Notes: generated from the sequence alone by a model not told the origin. A stretch of DNA of 64,000 bases from Arhodomonas sp051195215 (GCF_051195215.1 NZ_JBNAZM010000019.1:1-64000), one strand, 5' to 3'. Counted from the first letter of the stretch, positions 26,501-38,000 are shown. Made by a program: numbers and translations.

Positions 26501-29500
26501 CCAGCCCGTCGCACTCTCGGGCAGCGCATCCACGGTGGCCAACCGGGTCTCGTACTTCTACGACTTCCACGGCCCGAGCATGGCCGTCGACACCATGTGC
26601 TCCTCGTCGCTCACGTCGATCCACCTGGCGTGCGAATCGATCCGCAGCGGTCAGTGCGGCGCGGCGCTCGCCGGTGGTGTGAACCTGAGCCCCCACCCCA
26701 ACAAGTACCTCATGCTCGGCCAGCGCCACTTCCTCTCCAGCGACGGGCGCTGCCGGAGCTTCGGCGAGGGCGGCGATGGCTACGTGCCCGGCGAAGGCGT
26801 GGGGGCCGTCCTGCTCAAGCCGCTGCAGGCCGCGGTTGCGGATGGCGACCACATCTACGGCGTGATCAAGGGCACGGCGCTCAACCACGGCGGGCGCACC
26901 ACGGGGTACTCCGTACCGAGCCCGGTCGCCCAGGGCGAGGTGATCGCCAACGCCCTGTCGGTGGCGGGGGTGGACCCGCGCTCGCTGACTTACCTGGAAG
27001 CCCACGGCACGGGCACCTCGCTGGGGGATCCCATCGAGATCGACGGCGTGATGAAGGCCTTCCAGCAAGCCGGGGGCGTGCCCGAGCACTGTGCGATCGG
27101 CTCGGTCAAGTCCAACATCGGGCACGGCGAAAGCGCCGCCGGGATCGCCGGGGTCACCAAGGTACTGCTGCAGATGCAACACGGCGAGCTGGTGCCCAGC
27201 CTCCATTCCAGCCGCCTGAATCCGCACATCAAGTTCGATCGCACGCCCCTGCGGGTGCAGCAGCGGGTGGAGCCCTGGCGCCGGCCCGAGCGGGAGGTCG
27301 CCGGCGAGCCCCGGGCATTGCCGCGAATCGCCGGCGTGTCGGGCTTCGGCGCCGGCGGCTCGAACGCGCACGTCATCCTCGCCGAGTACATCCCGGAACC
27401 GGAGACGTCTCGCGCCCCGGCGGGTCCGTCGGTACCCGCGCTGTTCGTGTTGTCGGCCATGAGCGGGGAGCAGGTCGTCCAGCAGGCGCAACGGCTCTCC
27501 GCGCGCCTGGCGCAGCTCGACGATGGCGAACTTCACTCCGTGGCCTGGACGCTGCAGACCGGCCGGCTGGCGCTGGATGAGAGGCTCGCGTTCGCCGCCT
27601 CCTCCATACGGGATGCCCGCGCCGTGCTGGACGCGTATGCGGCCGCTCCCGACCAACCGGGGCCGTGGCTGCGCGGCACGGTGCGCCCGGGACAGGAACC
27701 CGCCCCGGAGGCGCTGGCCGCTGCCGTATCCGCCTGGCGGGCGCATGCCGAACACGAGGAGCTGCTGACTCTTTGGACCAAGGGCGCCGAGGTGGACTGG
27801 GACGCCGTGCGGCCGGCTTCCGTGCGTCCGCGACGCATCAGTCTCCCCGGGTACCCGTTCGCGCGGGATCGCTGCTGGGTGGATATCGACGTTCCGGGGG
27901 AAGCCTCCGCCACCGCCCTGCCGCCTGCCGCCACGACGACGGCGGAAGCGCCGGCGCCGGAGGGCGAGCTGGTACTCCTGTCACCCGTATGGCGCGCGCA
28001 GCGCGATACCGCCTCGCGGGAAGACCGCGTGCCTGGCGGAAACGCGCCGGACGCGGAACGCCACGTTCTCGTCGTCGCCCGGCCGGGGAACGCGCTGGCG
28101 GCGTCACTGGTAGCCACCCTGGGCCCGGACGTCCACACCGAGGTGATCGACCTCGCCGGGGACTCGCTGGCCACTCAGTACGAGCAGCTGGCGACGCGCC
28201 TGTGCGAGCGGATTCGCGGCCTGCTCGAACGCGGGGTGCGCCGGCGGACGATCCTGCAAGTCACCGTGGTCGGCGCCGCCGGGGGCGACGAGCGGCAACG
28301 CCTGGGTTGCCTGGGCGGAGTGGCCGGATTGCTGAAGACGGCCCATCAGGAGAACCCGCTCCTGCTCACCCAGTACGTCGAGTGTCTCGACGAGCCGTCC
28401 GCCGGCCTCGTGGCGTCCCGCCTCGCGCAGGAAGCACGTCTCGAAAGCCCGGTGGAGGTCCGCTACCGGGACGGGCAGCGCTGGACCATGACGTTCGAGC
28501 CGGTGCCCGATAGCGCGCCGGCCGCCCCCTTCCGGCGAGACGGCGTGTACCTGGTCACCGGCGGCGCCGGGGCGCTCGGCCTGGTCGTGGCGCGCGACAT
28601 CGCGGCATCGGCGGGTGAGGCCACGGTGGTCCTGGTCGGCCGTTCCGAGCTGCGGGAGGACCAGCAGCGCGCCCTGGACACGCTCCGCTCAACGGGGCTC
28701 ACCGTCGAATACCGGCGCGCCGACGTGGCGGAAAGAAATGCGGTCGCCGACCTGCTGGCCGACGTTACGCGGGCCCATGGCCCGCTGACTGGCATCGTGC
28801 ACAGCGCCGGCGTGATCCGGGATGGCTTGCTCGCAGGCAAGCCCACCGACGATGTCCGGCACGTGCTCGGCCCCAAAGTGGCGGGCCTCGTCCATCTCGA
28901 CGAGCTGAGCCGCGAGCAGCCGCTGGAATGCTTCCTCTGCTTCTCCTCGATCGGCGGGACGTTCGGCAACGCCGGGCAAGGCGACTACGCGGCCGCCAAC
29001 GCCTTCATGGATGCCTATGCGGGCTACCGCAACGGCCTGGTGGACGCCGGACGCTGCAGCGGCAGAACCGTTTCCATTGCCTGGCCACTGTGGGACGAGG
29101 GCGGCATGGGCCTGGATGGCCCGGTCAGGGAGCGACTGGAGCGCGCCGGCCTCGCACCGCTCGACACGCCCCGGGGTCTCCAGGCCATGCGGCTCGCCCT
29201 GGGCGCGGCGAACGATGGGCTCGACACCGGACGGGTCGTCGTCCTCGTGGGCGAGCGCAGCCGGCTGCTCGCGGAGCTCGTGAAGGAAGACCGCGCCGAG
29301 GCGCTCGGCCATGGGGCCGCGAATCCGGCGCCGGAGCGAGCGACCCCCGCGCAGAGCGAGACAGCCGGCGAGCCACAGCAATCCGGACATTCGCGCGGCT
29401 TCGAGGACCGGGCCATCGCGCAGTTGCGGCGCGTACTGGCCGCCGCGCTCAAACTCGCACCGGGCCGCATCGATCCGGATGCGTCTCTGGAGCGTTACGG

Positions 29501-32045
29501 CATGGATTCCGTCATCGCCGTGGACGTGGTCTCGAAACTCGAGAGCGCATTCGGCCCCCTGTCGAGCACCCTGCTGCTGGAAGTCCAGACCATACGCGCG
29601 CTGGCCCGGCACCTGCTCGAAGAGCACCCGGCGCAGGCGCAGACCTGGATCGGCGTCGACCGCGAATCGGAAGCCGCCCCCGCGGAAACCGCCGGAGCGA
29701 ACGAGGCGGAATCCAACGCACCCGATCAAGACACTGCCCACTCGGTGACCGCTCCCACTCCGAGCTCGGGCCCACGGGTGGAAGAACCCCGAAGCGACGA
29801 CATCGCCATCATCGGCGTCACGGGCCGCTACCCGATGGCCGAAGACCTGGAGGCTTTCTGGGCCAACCTGCGGGACGGTCGGGACTGCGTCACCGAGTTA
29901 CCGGCCGAACGGTGGGCGGATGAGGGCTTCGACCCATCCGGACTGCCGCCTGCCTGGGGCTCGTTCCTCGACGGTATCGACCAGTTCGACCCCCTGTTCT
30001 TCGGCATCTCGCCGCGGGAAGCCGCCGCCATGGATCCCCAGCAGCGGCTCTACCTGGAGACCGTGTGGCTGCTCTTCGAACACAGCGGGATTACCCAGCA
30101 GGTGCTCGAACAGCGGTACCGGCGCAACGTGGGCGTCTACGTGGGCAGCCAGTACCAGATGTATCGCACCGACGGGGGCGATGCCGGACTCGCCGCCCTG
30201 ACCTCGGCGGCGTCCTACAACCTCATCGCGAACCGGGTATCCCACTTCTTCGGCCTCGAAGGACCGAGCCTGGCGGTCGACAGCATGTGCACGTCATCGA
30301 CCATGGCCATCCACCTGGCCTGCGCCGACCTGCTGCGAGGCGAAACCGAGCTCGCCGTGGCCGGGGGTGTCAACCTGACCGTCCATCCGGAGAAGTACCA
30401 GGCGCTCTCCGAGATGCAGCTGCTGGGCAGCACGCCGGGCAGCCGCAGCTTTCATGGCGGCGACGGCTACATTCCGGCGGAGGCGGTGGGCGCCGTGCTG
30501 CTCAAACCCCTGGAGGCCGCGTTGCGCGACGGCGATGACATCCGCGCCGTTATCAAGAGTACTGCCTCCATGCACGGCGGCCGAGCCAACGGTTTCATGA
30601 CACCGAGCCACCGCACCCGGGTCAACGTCATGCGCCGCGCCCTGGAGCGCGCCGGCGTCGAGCCGGAGTCGATCGGATACGTGGAAGCCTCGGCGGAAGG
30701 GTCCGCGATGGCCGATAACGTCGAGGTCCGGGCGCTGCGGGAAGTCTTCCAGGGAACCACCGAGCCCGTGGCACTGGGCACCGTGAAGTCCAACCTCGGA
30801 CATCCGGAGGCCGCCTCCGGCATCGCCCAGATCACCAAGGTAGTGCTGCAGCTGGAACACGGTGAGTTGCCGCCGTTCGTCGAGGTCGGCCAGCCCGACG
30901 AGGCCCTGGACCTGGCGGACACCCCGCTTCACTTCTGTGACCGGCTCTCTCCCTGGCAGCCGCGCTCCCAGGCCGACGCCAACGGCCGCCCCGCCCCACT
31001 CCGCGCGCTGGTCAACTCGGTGGCGGCCGGGGGCAGCCACGTCAGCCTCGTGGTCGAAGCCCCGCCGCCCGCGGAGCCCGTCGACGAGCCGACAGCATCC
31101 CCGGCCGACGATTTCCAGCTCGTCCTGCTGTCGGCGCGAACCCCGCGGCAGCTGCGCGTCGCCGCCCAGCGCCTGCACGATTACCTGCAGGCGGAGCGCC
31201 CGGCGAGCCTGGCGGACATCGCCTACACCACGCAGCTCGGGCGCGAAGCGCTCGACGAGCGCCTCGCCGTCGTGGCCCGCAGCCGCGAGGAGCTCGCCGA
31301 TACCCTGGCGCACTACTTCGCCAGCGACCAGCCCGAGAGCGACGCCGAGTCCCTGCTGCGCGGCGGCGGCTCCCTCTACACCGGCAACGCCGATCGCGAT
31401 CCGGGCGCACTCGCCGTCGCCCTCTCGGGCGCCCGGGGCGAGCAGCTCCTCGCGGGCCTCGTCGCCGACCGGGATCTCGAACGGCTCGCCGAGCTCTGGG
31501 TTGCCGGCGCCGACATACCCTGGCGAGGCCTGCACGACGGTCGCCGCAAGCTGGTTCCCCTGCCCGCGACGGTATTCGACCGTCGCCGCTGCTGGATCGG
31601 CCGCTCCGCGCGGACGCCGGCGTACGAGCAGAGCGCCGGTATCGACGACGGCGCCGGCGCCCTGGACACCCGTCCGGCGCCGGCGCAGGACCACCCGGAG
31701 GCCACCGACGCGGAGCGAACCATGGTGGACGCCTGGTCGCAGCTTCTCGAGTTGGCACCCGACGAGCTCGAGCCAACGAGCGACTTCTTCGCCCTGGGCG
31801 GCGGATCCCTGATGGCGTCCCGGCTCGTCAATCTGCTCAAGCAGCAGACCGGCGTCGAGCTCTCCGTGCAGGCGGTTTTCGAATCCCCCCGGCTTTCCGA
31901 CCTGGCGTCGGTGCTGGCGCAGCACATGGCGGCGGCAACGAACGGTGCGGATCAGGACGTCGACATCGACCGCGTCCTCGAAAGCATCGCGCTCATCGAG
32001 GAGATGAGCGAGGCGGATCTCGAGGCACTGGAGTCGCAGAACTAG
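23535..32045 (+). CDS. Trans-AT type PKS: DH-ACP-ACP*-DH-KS-KR-ACP-KS0-ACP
   Basis: From the ATG at 23535 (after a G-rich Shine-Dalgarno; an in-frame TTG lies 18 nt upstream) the protein has 2836 aa. Domains: DH-like (1-275; His22 in HVVYGRRLMPG, but the usual Asp of the second motif is Glu189 in HPALFEG); ACP (Ser342, GLASADLL); a second carrier fold with Trp446 where the phosphopantetheine Ser belongs (EFGLDWTACAQL); DH-like (about 525-790; His545 in HRVRGDLVLPG, Asp717 in HPSIADGALQ); KS (847-1280; Cys1022, His1157 in EAHGTGT, His1197); KR (from 1671, LVTGGAGALG); ACP (Ser1992); KS0 (from 2089; Cys2252, but EASAEGS replaces EAHGTGT, so Ser2386 stands for the catalytic His); ACP (Ser2758, GGGSLMAS). 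There is no AT, so extender units must be loaded in trans. Starting with DH implies that its KS partner lies on another protein. The closing KS0-ACP hands the chain to the NRPS encoded next. The stop is an amber codon in a tandem repeat. Confidence 0.9.
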   Translation: MADGTFELKFKLVPENPLLSGHVVYGRRLMPGVGYVDLVLQALRRQQVPLPQVELRNLSVLAPLVVAEGERAQMTVAGRPVPAGGLRIEVRSRREHDSTEVLHAVANASPTEPAIFHQTLSLPIPGAESQTHFDEIYDWCREHELVHSGFMKIDGVVHHRPDDWVAELQLAPEHRATADAFAFHPALFEGGLLGGGIALSMLHADSDGPGLYLPLTFESFQASGSLGSRCFVRVPARSISRDDELIRLAVEFYDEQGRQVAEIGQFVAKRVPEAGALDVREDGPGTKPARQARPAGTQAAAAPTGHSEAMTSLLRRLVAERLDCSADQVGIHAGYYDLGLASADLLSLVSDLENALSLSLSPTLLFEHKTISALAAWLETQTDAPTSGASRDGTDPARSPVERSQVSEAAHSGLREALIDEIAALLSIPAEAVEPTSDFAEFGLDWTACAQLTSRLNERYELSLDSTVFSQCRCVDALAAFLADPKPAAGGPADAYARSLGAAPPGVAAPEDTGSRPLLQSLSETGDEAVFEAALDGREPFLRDHRVRGDLVLPGVVHLELAHQAVRHALGDPEPNRVHLDDIVWLRPAVCGTDGLKLRITVRHQAGGAAGFNIEHVHDDGALTLCSRGRARLGDADERHVDLDALRAATGAAAHDHAWFYDFYTRAGLDYGPAQRSVREIRTGQDAQNRSQVLAELHTPGEAGFAGRLRLHPSIADGALQATLGLWLSGEGTSGDSMRVALPFSLQRLHTLRPTPERAYAWVRHQANSDAKAGSARLDVTIVDEHGNVCAELDGLGTRVLASDGESEGKAPSPRRPASSHASAPGDSPQSNSSPGVRAVASNADTDIAIVGVNGRYPEAADLDAFWENLRSGRDCIREIPRERWDRRRLLEGNDQPATRWGGFLDGIDRFDPLFFQISMLEADYLDPQERLFLECAHHALEDAGYTGQSLARALEGRTGGARGRDVGVFVGVMYQEYQLYGAQAQALGQPVALSGSASTVANRVSYFYDFHGPSMAVDTMCSSSLTSIHLACESIRSGQCGAALAGGVNLSPHPNKYLMLGQRHFLSSDGRCRSFGEGGDGYVPGEGVGAVLLKPLQAAVADGDHIYGVIKGTALNHGGRTTGYSVPSPVAQGEVIANALSVAGVDPRSLTYLEAHGTGTSLGDPIEIDGVMKAFQQAGGVPEHCAIGSVKSNIGHGESAAGIAGVTKVLLQMQHGELVPSLHSSRLNPHIKFDRTPLRVQQRVEPWRRPEREVAGEPRALPRIAGVSGFGAGGSNAHVILAEYIPEPETSRAPAGPSVPALFVLSAMSGEQVVQQAQRLSARLAQLDDGELHSVAWTLQTGRLALDERLAFAASSIRDARAVLDAYAAAPDQPGPWLRGTVRPGQEPAPEALAAAVSAWRAHAEHEELLTLWTKGAEVDWDAVRPASVRPRRISLPGYPFARDRCWVDIDVPGEASATALPPAATTTAEAPAPEGELVLLSPVWRAQRDTASREDRVPGGNAPDAERHVLVVARPGNALAASLVATLGPDVHTEVIDLAGDSLATQYEQLATRLCERIRGLLERGVRRRTILQVTVVGAAGGDERQRLGCLGGVAGLLKTAHQENPLLLTQYVECLDEPSAGLVASRLAQEARLESPVEVRYRDGQRWTMTFEPVPDSAPAAPFRRDGVYLVTGGAGALGLVVARDIAASAGEATVVLVGRSELREDQQRALDTLRSTGLTVEYRRADVAERNAVADLLADVTRAHGPLTGIVHSAGVIRDGLLAGKPTDDVRHVLGPKVAGLVHLDELSREQPLECFLCFSSIGGTFGNAGQGDYAAANAFMDAYAGYRNGLVDAGRCSGRTVSIAWPLWDEGGMGLDGPVRERLERAGLAPLDTPRGLQAMRLALGAANDGLDTGRVVVLVGERSRLLAELVKEDRAEALGHGAANPAPERATPAQSETAGEPQQSGHSRGFEDRAIAQLRRVLAAALKLAPGRIDPDASLERYGMDSVIAVDVVSKLESAFGPLSSTLLLEVQTIRALARHLLEEHPAQAQTWIGVDRESEAAPAETAGANEAESNAPDQDTAHSVTAPTPSSGPRVEEPRSDDIAIIGVTGRYPMAEDLEAFWANLRDGRDCVTELPAERWADEGFDPSGLPPAWGSFLDGIDQFDPLFFGISPREAAAMDPQQRLYLETVWLLFEHSGITQQVLEQRYRRNVGVYVGSQYQMYRTDGGDAGLAALTSAASYNLIANRVSHFFGLEGPSLAVDSMCTSSTMAIHLACADLLRGETELAVAGGVNLTVHPEKYQALSEMQLLGSTPGSRSFHGGDGYIPAEAVGAVLLKPLEAALRDGDDIRAVIKSTASMHGGRANGFMTPSHRTRVNVMRRALERAGVEPESIGYVEASAEGSAMADNVEVRALREVFQGTTEPVALGTVKSNLGHPEAASGIAQITKVVLQLEHGELPPFVEVGQPDEALDLADTPLHFCDRLSPWQPRSQADANGRPAPLRALVNSVAAGGSHVSLVVEAPPPAEPVDEPTASPADDFQLVLLSARTPRQLRVAAQRLHDYLQAERPASLADIAYTTQLGREALDERLAVVARSREELADTLAHYFASDQPESDAESLLRGGGSLYTGNADRDPGALAVALSGARGEQLLAGLVADRDLERLAELWVAGADIPWRGLHDGRRKLVPLPATVFDRRRCWIGRSARTPAYEQSAGIDDGAGALDTRPAPAQDHPEATDAERTMVDAWSQLLELAPDELEPTSDFFALGGGSLMASRLVNLLKQQTGVELSVQAVFESPRLSDLASVLAQHMAAATNGADQDVDIDRVLESIALIEEMSEADLEALESQN

Positions 32046-32069
32046 CTGCTGAAGTCGCAGAACCAGCTG
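32031..32069 (+). repeat. 21-bp-period tandem duplication carrying the separating stop codon
   Basis: AGTCGCAGAACTAGCTG (32032-32048) and AGTCGCAGAACCAGCTG (32053-32069) are two near-identical copies offset by 21 bp, i.e. exactly seven codons. They differ at one base: the first reads TAG, the stop of the upstream PKS, where the second reads CAG. The PKS and the downstream NRPS are in the same frame with no other stop between them. Confidence 0.9.
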
Positions 32070-32081
32070 AAGGAACAAGCG

Positions 32082-35000
32082 ATGAGCACGAGCACGGACC
32101 AGCAGCAAGCGCTGGATGTCGCCGGCAAGATCCGCTCCCTGTCCCCCAGGCAGAAGCGTGCCCTCAGCGCACTGCTGCGGAAGAAGGGCATCGAGCCGCC
32201 CTCGCTGGGGGATCTGCCGCCATTGCCACGCGAGGGCGACGCACCGGTGCCTCTGTCGTTCACGCAACGGCGCCTGTGGTTCCTCGCGGAGCTCGACGGC
32301 AGCAGCCCGGCCTACAACATCCCCGTGGCCATGCGCCTCGATGGCCCGCTGGATCGCGAGTCCCTGATCGGCGCGCTGCGGGCCGTGGTCGAGCGCCACG
32401 AAGTGCTCCGGACCCGCTTCATCGAGCGCGATGGGGTACCGTACCAGCACATCGGCAGCGTCGACGATTTCCAGGTCGTCGAGGAGGACCTGGCCGACCG
32501 CGAGCAGCTGCAGGACGTCTGCGAGCGCGAGGCGGCGACGCCCTTCGACCTCGCCCGGGACTGCCTGACCCGGGTGCGCCTGTTGCGCCTCTCGGACCGG
32601 GAACACGTCCTGCTGGTGACCATGCACCACGGCATCTCGGACGGATGGTCGGTGAACGTCTTCGTACGCGACCTCGCCACGCTGTACGAGGCATTCCGTG
32701 CCGGCGCCCCCGCTCCCCTCGAGCCGCTCGCCATCCAGTACGCCGATTACTCGGAATGGCAGCACCGCTGGATGGAGGAGGACGCGCAGGCACGGCAGGT
32801 CGCTTACTGGAAGAAGCAGCTCGCGGGGATCGAGCAACGCCTGAGCTTTCCACCGGATCGCGAACGACCCCCCGTGAAGACCTACGCCGGCGCCCGGGAA
32901 CCCGTGCACTGTCCGGCCCACCTGCTGCGACGCCTGCGCGAGCTCAGCGCCGGCCGGAACGTCACGCTGTACATGACGTTGCTGGCGGCCTACAACGTGC
33001 TGCTTCATCGATACACCCGCGAGACGGACCTCACGGTGGGCACGGTGACCGCCAACCGCGATCTTCGCGAGATCGAGGGGCTGATCGGCTTCTTCGCGAA
33101 CACCCTCGCCATCCGCGCGGACCTGTCCGGAGATCCGACCTTCGCCGAATTGCTGACTCGCGTGAAGCAGGTCGCCCTGGAAGCCTACGAGCATCAGCGG
33201 GTCCCCTTCGAAGCGGTGGTCGAGGCCCTGAATCTGGAGCGCAGCCCCGCCCACTCCCCTGTGTTCCAGACCATGCTCGTCCTCCAGGAGGAGCAGACGC
33301 AGCGCGTGGTGAACGTGGGCGGACTGGAAGTCTCGCCCGTCGACATCGAGATGCCGTTCACCAAGTTCGACCTGACGTTCGATCTCGGGGAAACGCCGGA
33401 CGGTCTGCTCGGCACGGTCGAGTACAATACGGATCTCTTCGACGCTTCGACGATTCGCCGCTTCATCCGGCACTTCACGGCGCTGCTCGAATCCGTCGTC
33501 GAATCCCCCGACCAGCGCATCTCGCAGCTGACGATGATCGACGAGCGCGAGCGCCGCCAGGTACTCGAGCGCTGGAACGATACGGCGCGCTCGTTCTCGA
33601 ATGATCGGTGCCTGCACCAGCTCTTCGAGGAGGCGGTCCGGAGCCACCCCGACCGAACCGCGCTGGTGGACGCCGAGCGGGCATGGACCTACCTGGAGCT
33701 CGATGCCTGGGCGAACCATATCGCCGCCGCGCTCAGGGCCCGCGGGGTCGGTCCGGACACCATCGTGGGCCTGTGCGTCCAGCGTTCGGCGGAAATGGTC
33801 GCGGGCATCTACGGCATCCTCAAGGCCGGCGGCGCTTACATGCCCATCGACCCGGCGTACCCGGACGACCGCGTCCGGGAGCTGCTGCAGAGCTCCGGCG
33901 CGCGGGTCGCCCTCACACAGCCGGCGCTCGACGCTCCGGGGCTGGACGTCGCGGCTCACGTGATCGAGCTCCACCATGACGGTCACGTGAGCGACCGCCG
34001 AGGCGGCGCGCCGGGCGCGGCCGAGGGGGTCGACTGGCTGGAGCCGAGCACCGGCGTCGGCCCCGGCAATCTCGCGTACGTCATCTACACGTCGGGCTCA
34101 ACGGGGCGCCCCAAGGGCGTCATGATCGAGCACCGCGCGGCGGTCAATCGCATCGAGTGGATGCAGAACGAATACCGGCTCACGGAGGCCGACTGCGTCC
34201 TGCAAAAGACCCCGTTCAGCTTCGACGTCTCCGTGTGGGAGTTCTTCTGGCCGCTGCTGTTCGGGGCCCGACTGGCGATCGCCGCGCCCGGCGGGCACAA
34301 GGACCCCGGCTACCTCGTCACCGCCATCCAGCGCTTCGGCGTCACTACGCTGCATTTCGTCCCGTCGATGCTGCGCGCCATGCTTCAGGAACCGGGCTGG
34401 CCCGAGTGCACCTCGATCCGGCAGGTTTTCTGTAGCGGCGAGGCGCTGCCCGCCGACTTGTGCGCGCGCCATTACGCGCTTCATTCGGCGCCCCTGCACA
34501 ACCTGTACGGCCCCACCGAGGCCGCCGTGGACGTCAGCCACTGGAGCTGCCCCGCCGACGCCGTCCCGCGCACCATCCCCATCGGCAGACCGATCCAGAA
34601 CATCCAGCTCTACGTCCTCAACGACAACCTCGAACCGCAGGGGGTCGGCTGCATCGGCGAGCTCTACATCGCCGGGGTGGGCCTGGCCCGGGGATACCTG
34701 AATGCCCCCGAGCAGACGGCGGAGCGCTTCGTGCGCAATCCGTTCGCCCGCGAGCCCGACGCGCGCATGTACCGCACGGGCGATCTGGCCCGCTGGCGGG
34801 CGGATGGCACCATCGAATTCTTCGGGCGCGTCGACGACCAGATCAAGCTGCGCGGATTCCGCATCGAGCTGGGCGAGATCGAGCATCGGCTGAACACCCA
34901 TCCCGCCGTGCGCGCGTCCGCCGTGCTCCTGCGGGAAGACACGGCCGATGGCCGGCTTCTGGTCGCCTACGTGGTACTGGACGAGGACACCGTGCTCGAA

Positions 35001-38000
35001 CACTGCCGGGACGAGCTCGTGCAGCACCTCGGACAGACACTGCCGGAGTACATGGTGCCTGCGGCCTTCGTCGCGCTCCCGTCGTTACCCGTCACCGCCC
35101 ACGGCAAGCTCGACCGCAAATCGCTGCCGGCACCCGATATCGAAGCGTTCGCGCGGCCCGACTACGTCGCCCCCGAGACGACGACGGAGCGGCACCTCGC
35201 CGAGCTGTGGGCCGAACTCATCGGCTTCGAGGCGAAGCGCATCAGCGCCGCTGACAACTTCTTCGCCCTGGGTGGGCACTCGCTCCTGATTCCGGTGCTG
35301 GTCGCCAGGCTCAAGGCGCAGGGCCTGCCCGCCACCGTCCGCGACGTGTTCCACGCCACCAGCCTGGCCGACCTGGCATCGAGGCTCGATGCGGCGGATG
35401 CCGGTGATGACTACCAGGTCCCCGAGAACCGGATTCCCGAGGGATGCACACGGATCACACCGTCGATGCTGCCGCTGGTGGAGCTGAACCAGACACAGGT
35501 CGATGCCATCGTGGCCGCGGTCCCCGGCGGCGCGGCCAACGTGCAGGACGTCTACCCCCTCGTTTCCGCGCAGGAAGGCATCCTCTTCCATCACCTGCTG
35601 GACCCGGACAACGACCCCTACCTGGTCTCGACGCTGCTCGTCGCCGACGACGAAGCGGCCTGCCAGCGTTTCACCGCGGCACTGCAGGCGCTCGTCGACC
35701 GGCACGACGTCATGCGCACGGCCGTCGTCACCGACGACCTGCCCGAGCCCATGCAGGTGGTGCACCGCTCGGCCCGGCTGCCGGTCCAGCGCGTTCGCCT
35801 CGACGAAGACCCGGAGGCGCAGGCACGCGAGCTCCTCAATGACCCGGACGGCATCGACCTGCACCAGGCGCCGCTGCTGCGGCTGGTGATCGGCGACGAC
35901 CCTCACTCGGGAAGGCGTTACCTGATCGTGACGGCCCACCACATCATCGAGGACGCCACCTCGCTTCGCCTGATGCTCGAGGAGCTCGCCGTCCACATGA
36001 CGGGGCGCACCGAGCTGCTCCACCCGGCGCCGCACTACCGCGACTTCGTCGCCCACACGCTGCACCACCTCGTACGGGACGAAGTCGAGAGCCATTTCCG
36101 CGCGACCCTGGGTGACGTGCGCGAGCCGACCACGCCCTTCGGCCTCAGGGACGTGCGCGGCAACGCGCTGCGCTACCCGCAGCACCGCCGCGCCCTGCCC
36201 GGGGACCTCACCGACCGGATCCGGGCCGAGGCCCAGCGCCTGCGCGTCAGCCCCGCCTGCCTGTTCCACGCGGCCTGGGCCTGCGTGGCCGCCGCCACCA
36301 CCGAGCGTGACGATGTGGTCTTCGGCACCGTCATGTCCGGGCGCATGCAGGGCGTTCCCGGCGTCGAGCGAATGCTGGGCAACTTCATCAATACCCTGCC
36401 GCTGCGTGTACGCCTGGCGGACAGGAGCGTGCGCGAGCTCGTCGCGGACGTGGAAACCGGCCTGCAAGCGCTGATCGCGCGGGAGCAGAGTCCCCTGAGC
36501 CTGGCGCAGCGCTCCAGCGGCCTGGACCGCGACGTCCCGCTGTTCACCTCGGTGGTCAACTTCCGCCACTTCGAGCGCCGGCACGGGGACAGCGCACCGC
36601 CGCTCACCGACGACGGGGGCGTACGCTGGCTGGCGGAAGCGGACTCGGTGAACTACCCCCTCGCGGTCTCGCTGGACGACTTCGGCGCCGAGCTCTCGCT
36701 GCACGTGCAGGTCGACGAGGCCGTCTCCTGCGAGACGGTCATGGAGCACGTGGAGGCCGCGCTGTGGGGGATCGTGAACGCGCTGTCGGTGGACGACGGC
36801 AGCCACACGGCCGCCATCGAACTCGCGCGTCCTCCCGCGGCGCCCGACGGCCCCGCGGTCGCAGTAACCGCGAACGCCGAGCCCGAAGAACCCCGCGCCG
36901 AGTGCCTGCACACCACCTTCGAGACGGTGGCCGCCCGCACCCCCGATGCCCCGGCGCTGGTGTACGAGGCGACGACCCTGCGTTACGCCGAGCTCAACGC
37001 CCGGGCCAACCGGCTCGCGCGCCATCTGCGCACACTGGGCGTGGGTCCGGACGTGCTGGTCGCACTGTGCCTGCCGCGCAGCGAGCACCTGGTGGTCAGC
37101 CTGCTCGCGGTGCTCAAGGCGGGCGGCGCCTACGTGCCCGTCGATCCCGCCGCGCCGGTGACACGGCTCCAGCACATCCTGCAGGACAGCCGGCCGCGCG
37201 TCGTCTTGACGGACGGCGCCCTGCCATCGGGCCTCGACGCCGGGGATGTGGACGTCGTGGACATCCACGCCGACAGCGCCCTCTGGAAGAACCAGTCCAC
37301 GGTGAACCTCTCCGGGGTCGGATCATCGCCGAACGACCTCGCCTACGTGATCTACACGTCGGGCTCCACCGGCACACCCAAGGGCGTAATGGTGGAACAC
37401 GGCAACGTGGCCCGCCTTTTCTCCGCCACCCGGGCGTGGTTCCGGTTCGACGAAAACGACGTCTGGACCCTGTTCCACTCCTATGCGTTCGACTTCTCCG
37501 TGTGGGAAATCTGGGGGGCGCTGCTGTTCGGCGGACGCCTGGTCGTGGTTCCGCAGTCGGTTACTCGCAACCCCGAAGCGTTCTACCGCTTGCTGTGCGA
37601 CGAGCGCGTCACTGTCCTGAACCAGACGCCGAGCGCCTTCCGCCAGCTCATCGAGGCGCAGGGCGAGAACGCGCCACCGCACGCGCTGCGGGTGGTGGTG
37701 TTCGGCGGCGAGGCACTGGACGTGCGCACACTGCGCCCCTGGGCCGCACGACCGGTCAACCGGGGAACCCGGCTCGTGAACATGTACGGGATCACCGAGA
37801 CCACCGTGCACGTGACCTACCGGCCCATCGAGGAAGCCGACCTGGAACAGGCCGGCAGCCCCATCGGCGTCGCCATCCCCGATCTCAGACTCCATGTGCT
37901 CGACGAGCACGGGCAGCCCGTCGAGGACGGCGCGGTGGGCGAGCTGTTCGTGGGAGGCGCCGGAGTCGCGCGCGGCTACCTGAACCGTCCGGAGCTCACC

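Noticed and set aside
30294..33986. Very long antisense open frames opposite the megasynthases (also near 25788-27755, 35085-37268, 52082-55207, 57307-59538, and opposite the PKS-NRPS at 10694-12385)
   Set aside because: They lie exactly opposite well-supported domains, have no recognisable motifs, and are expected by chance in high-GC genes with GC-rich third positions.
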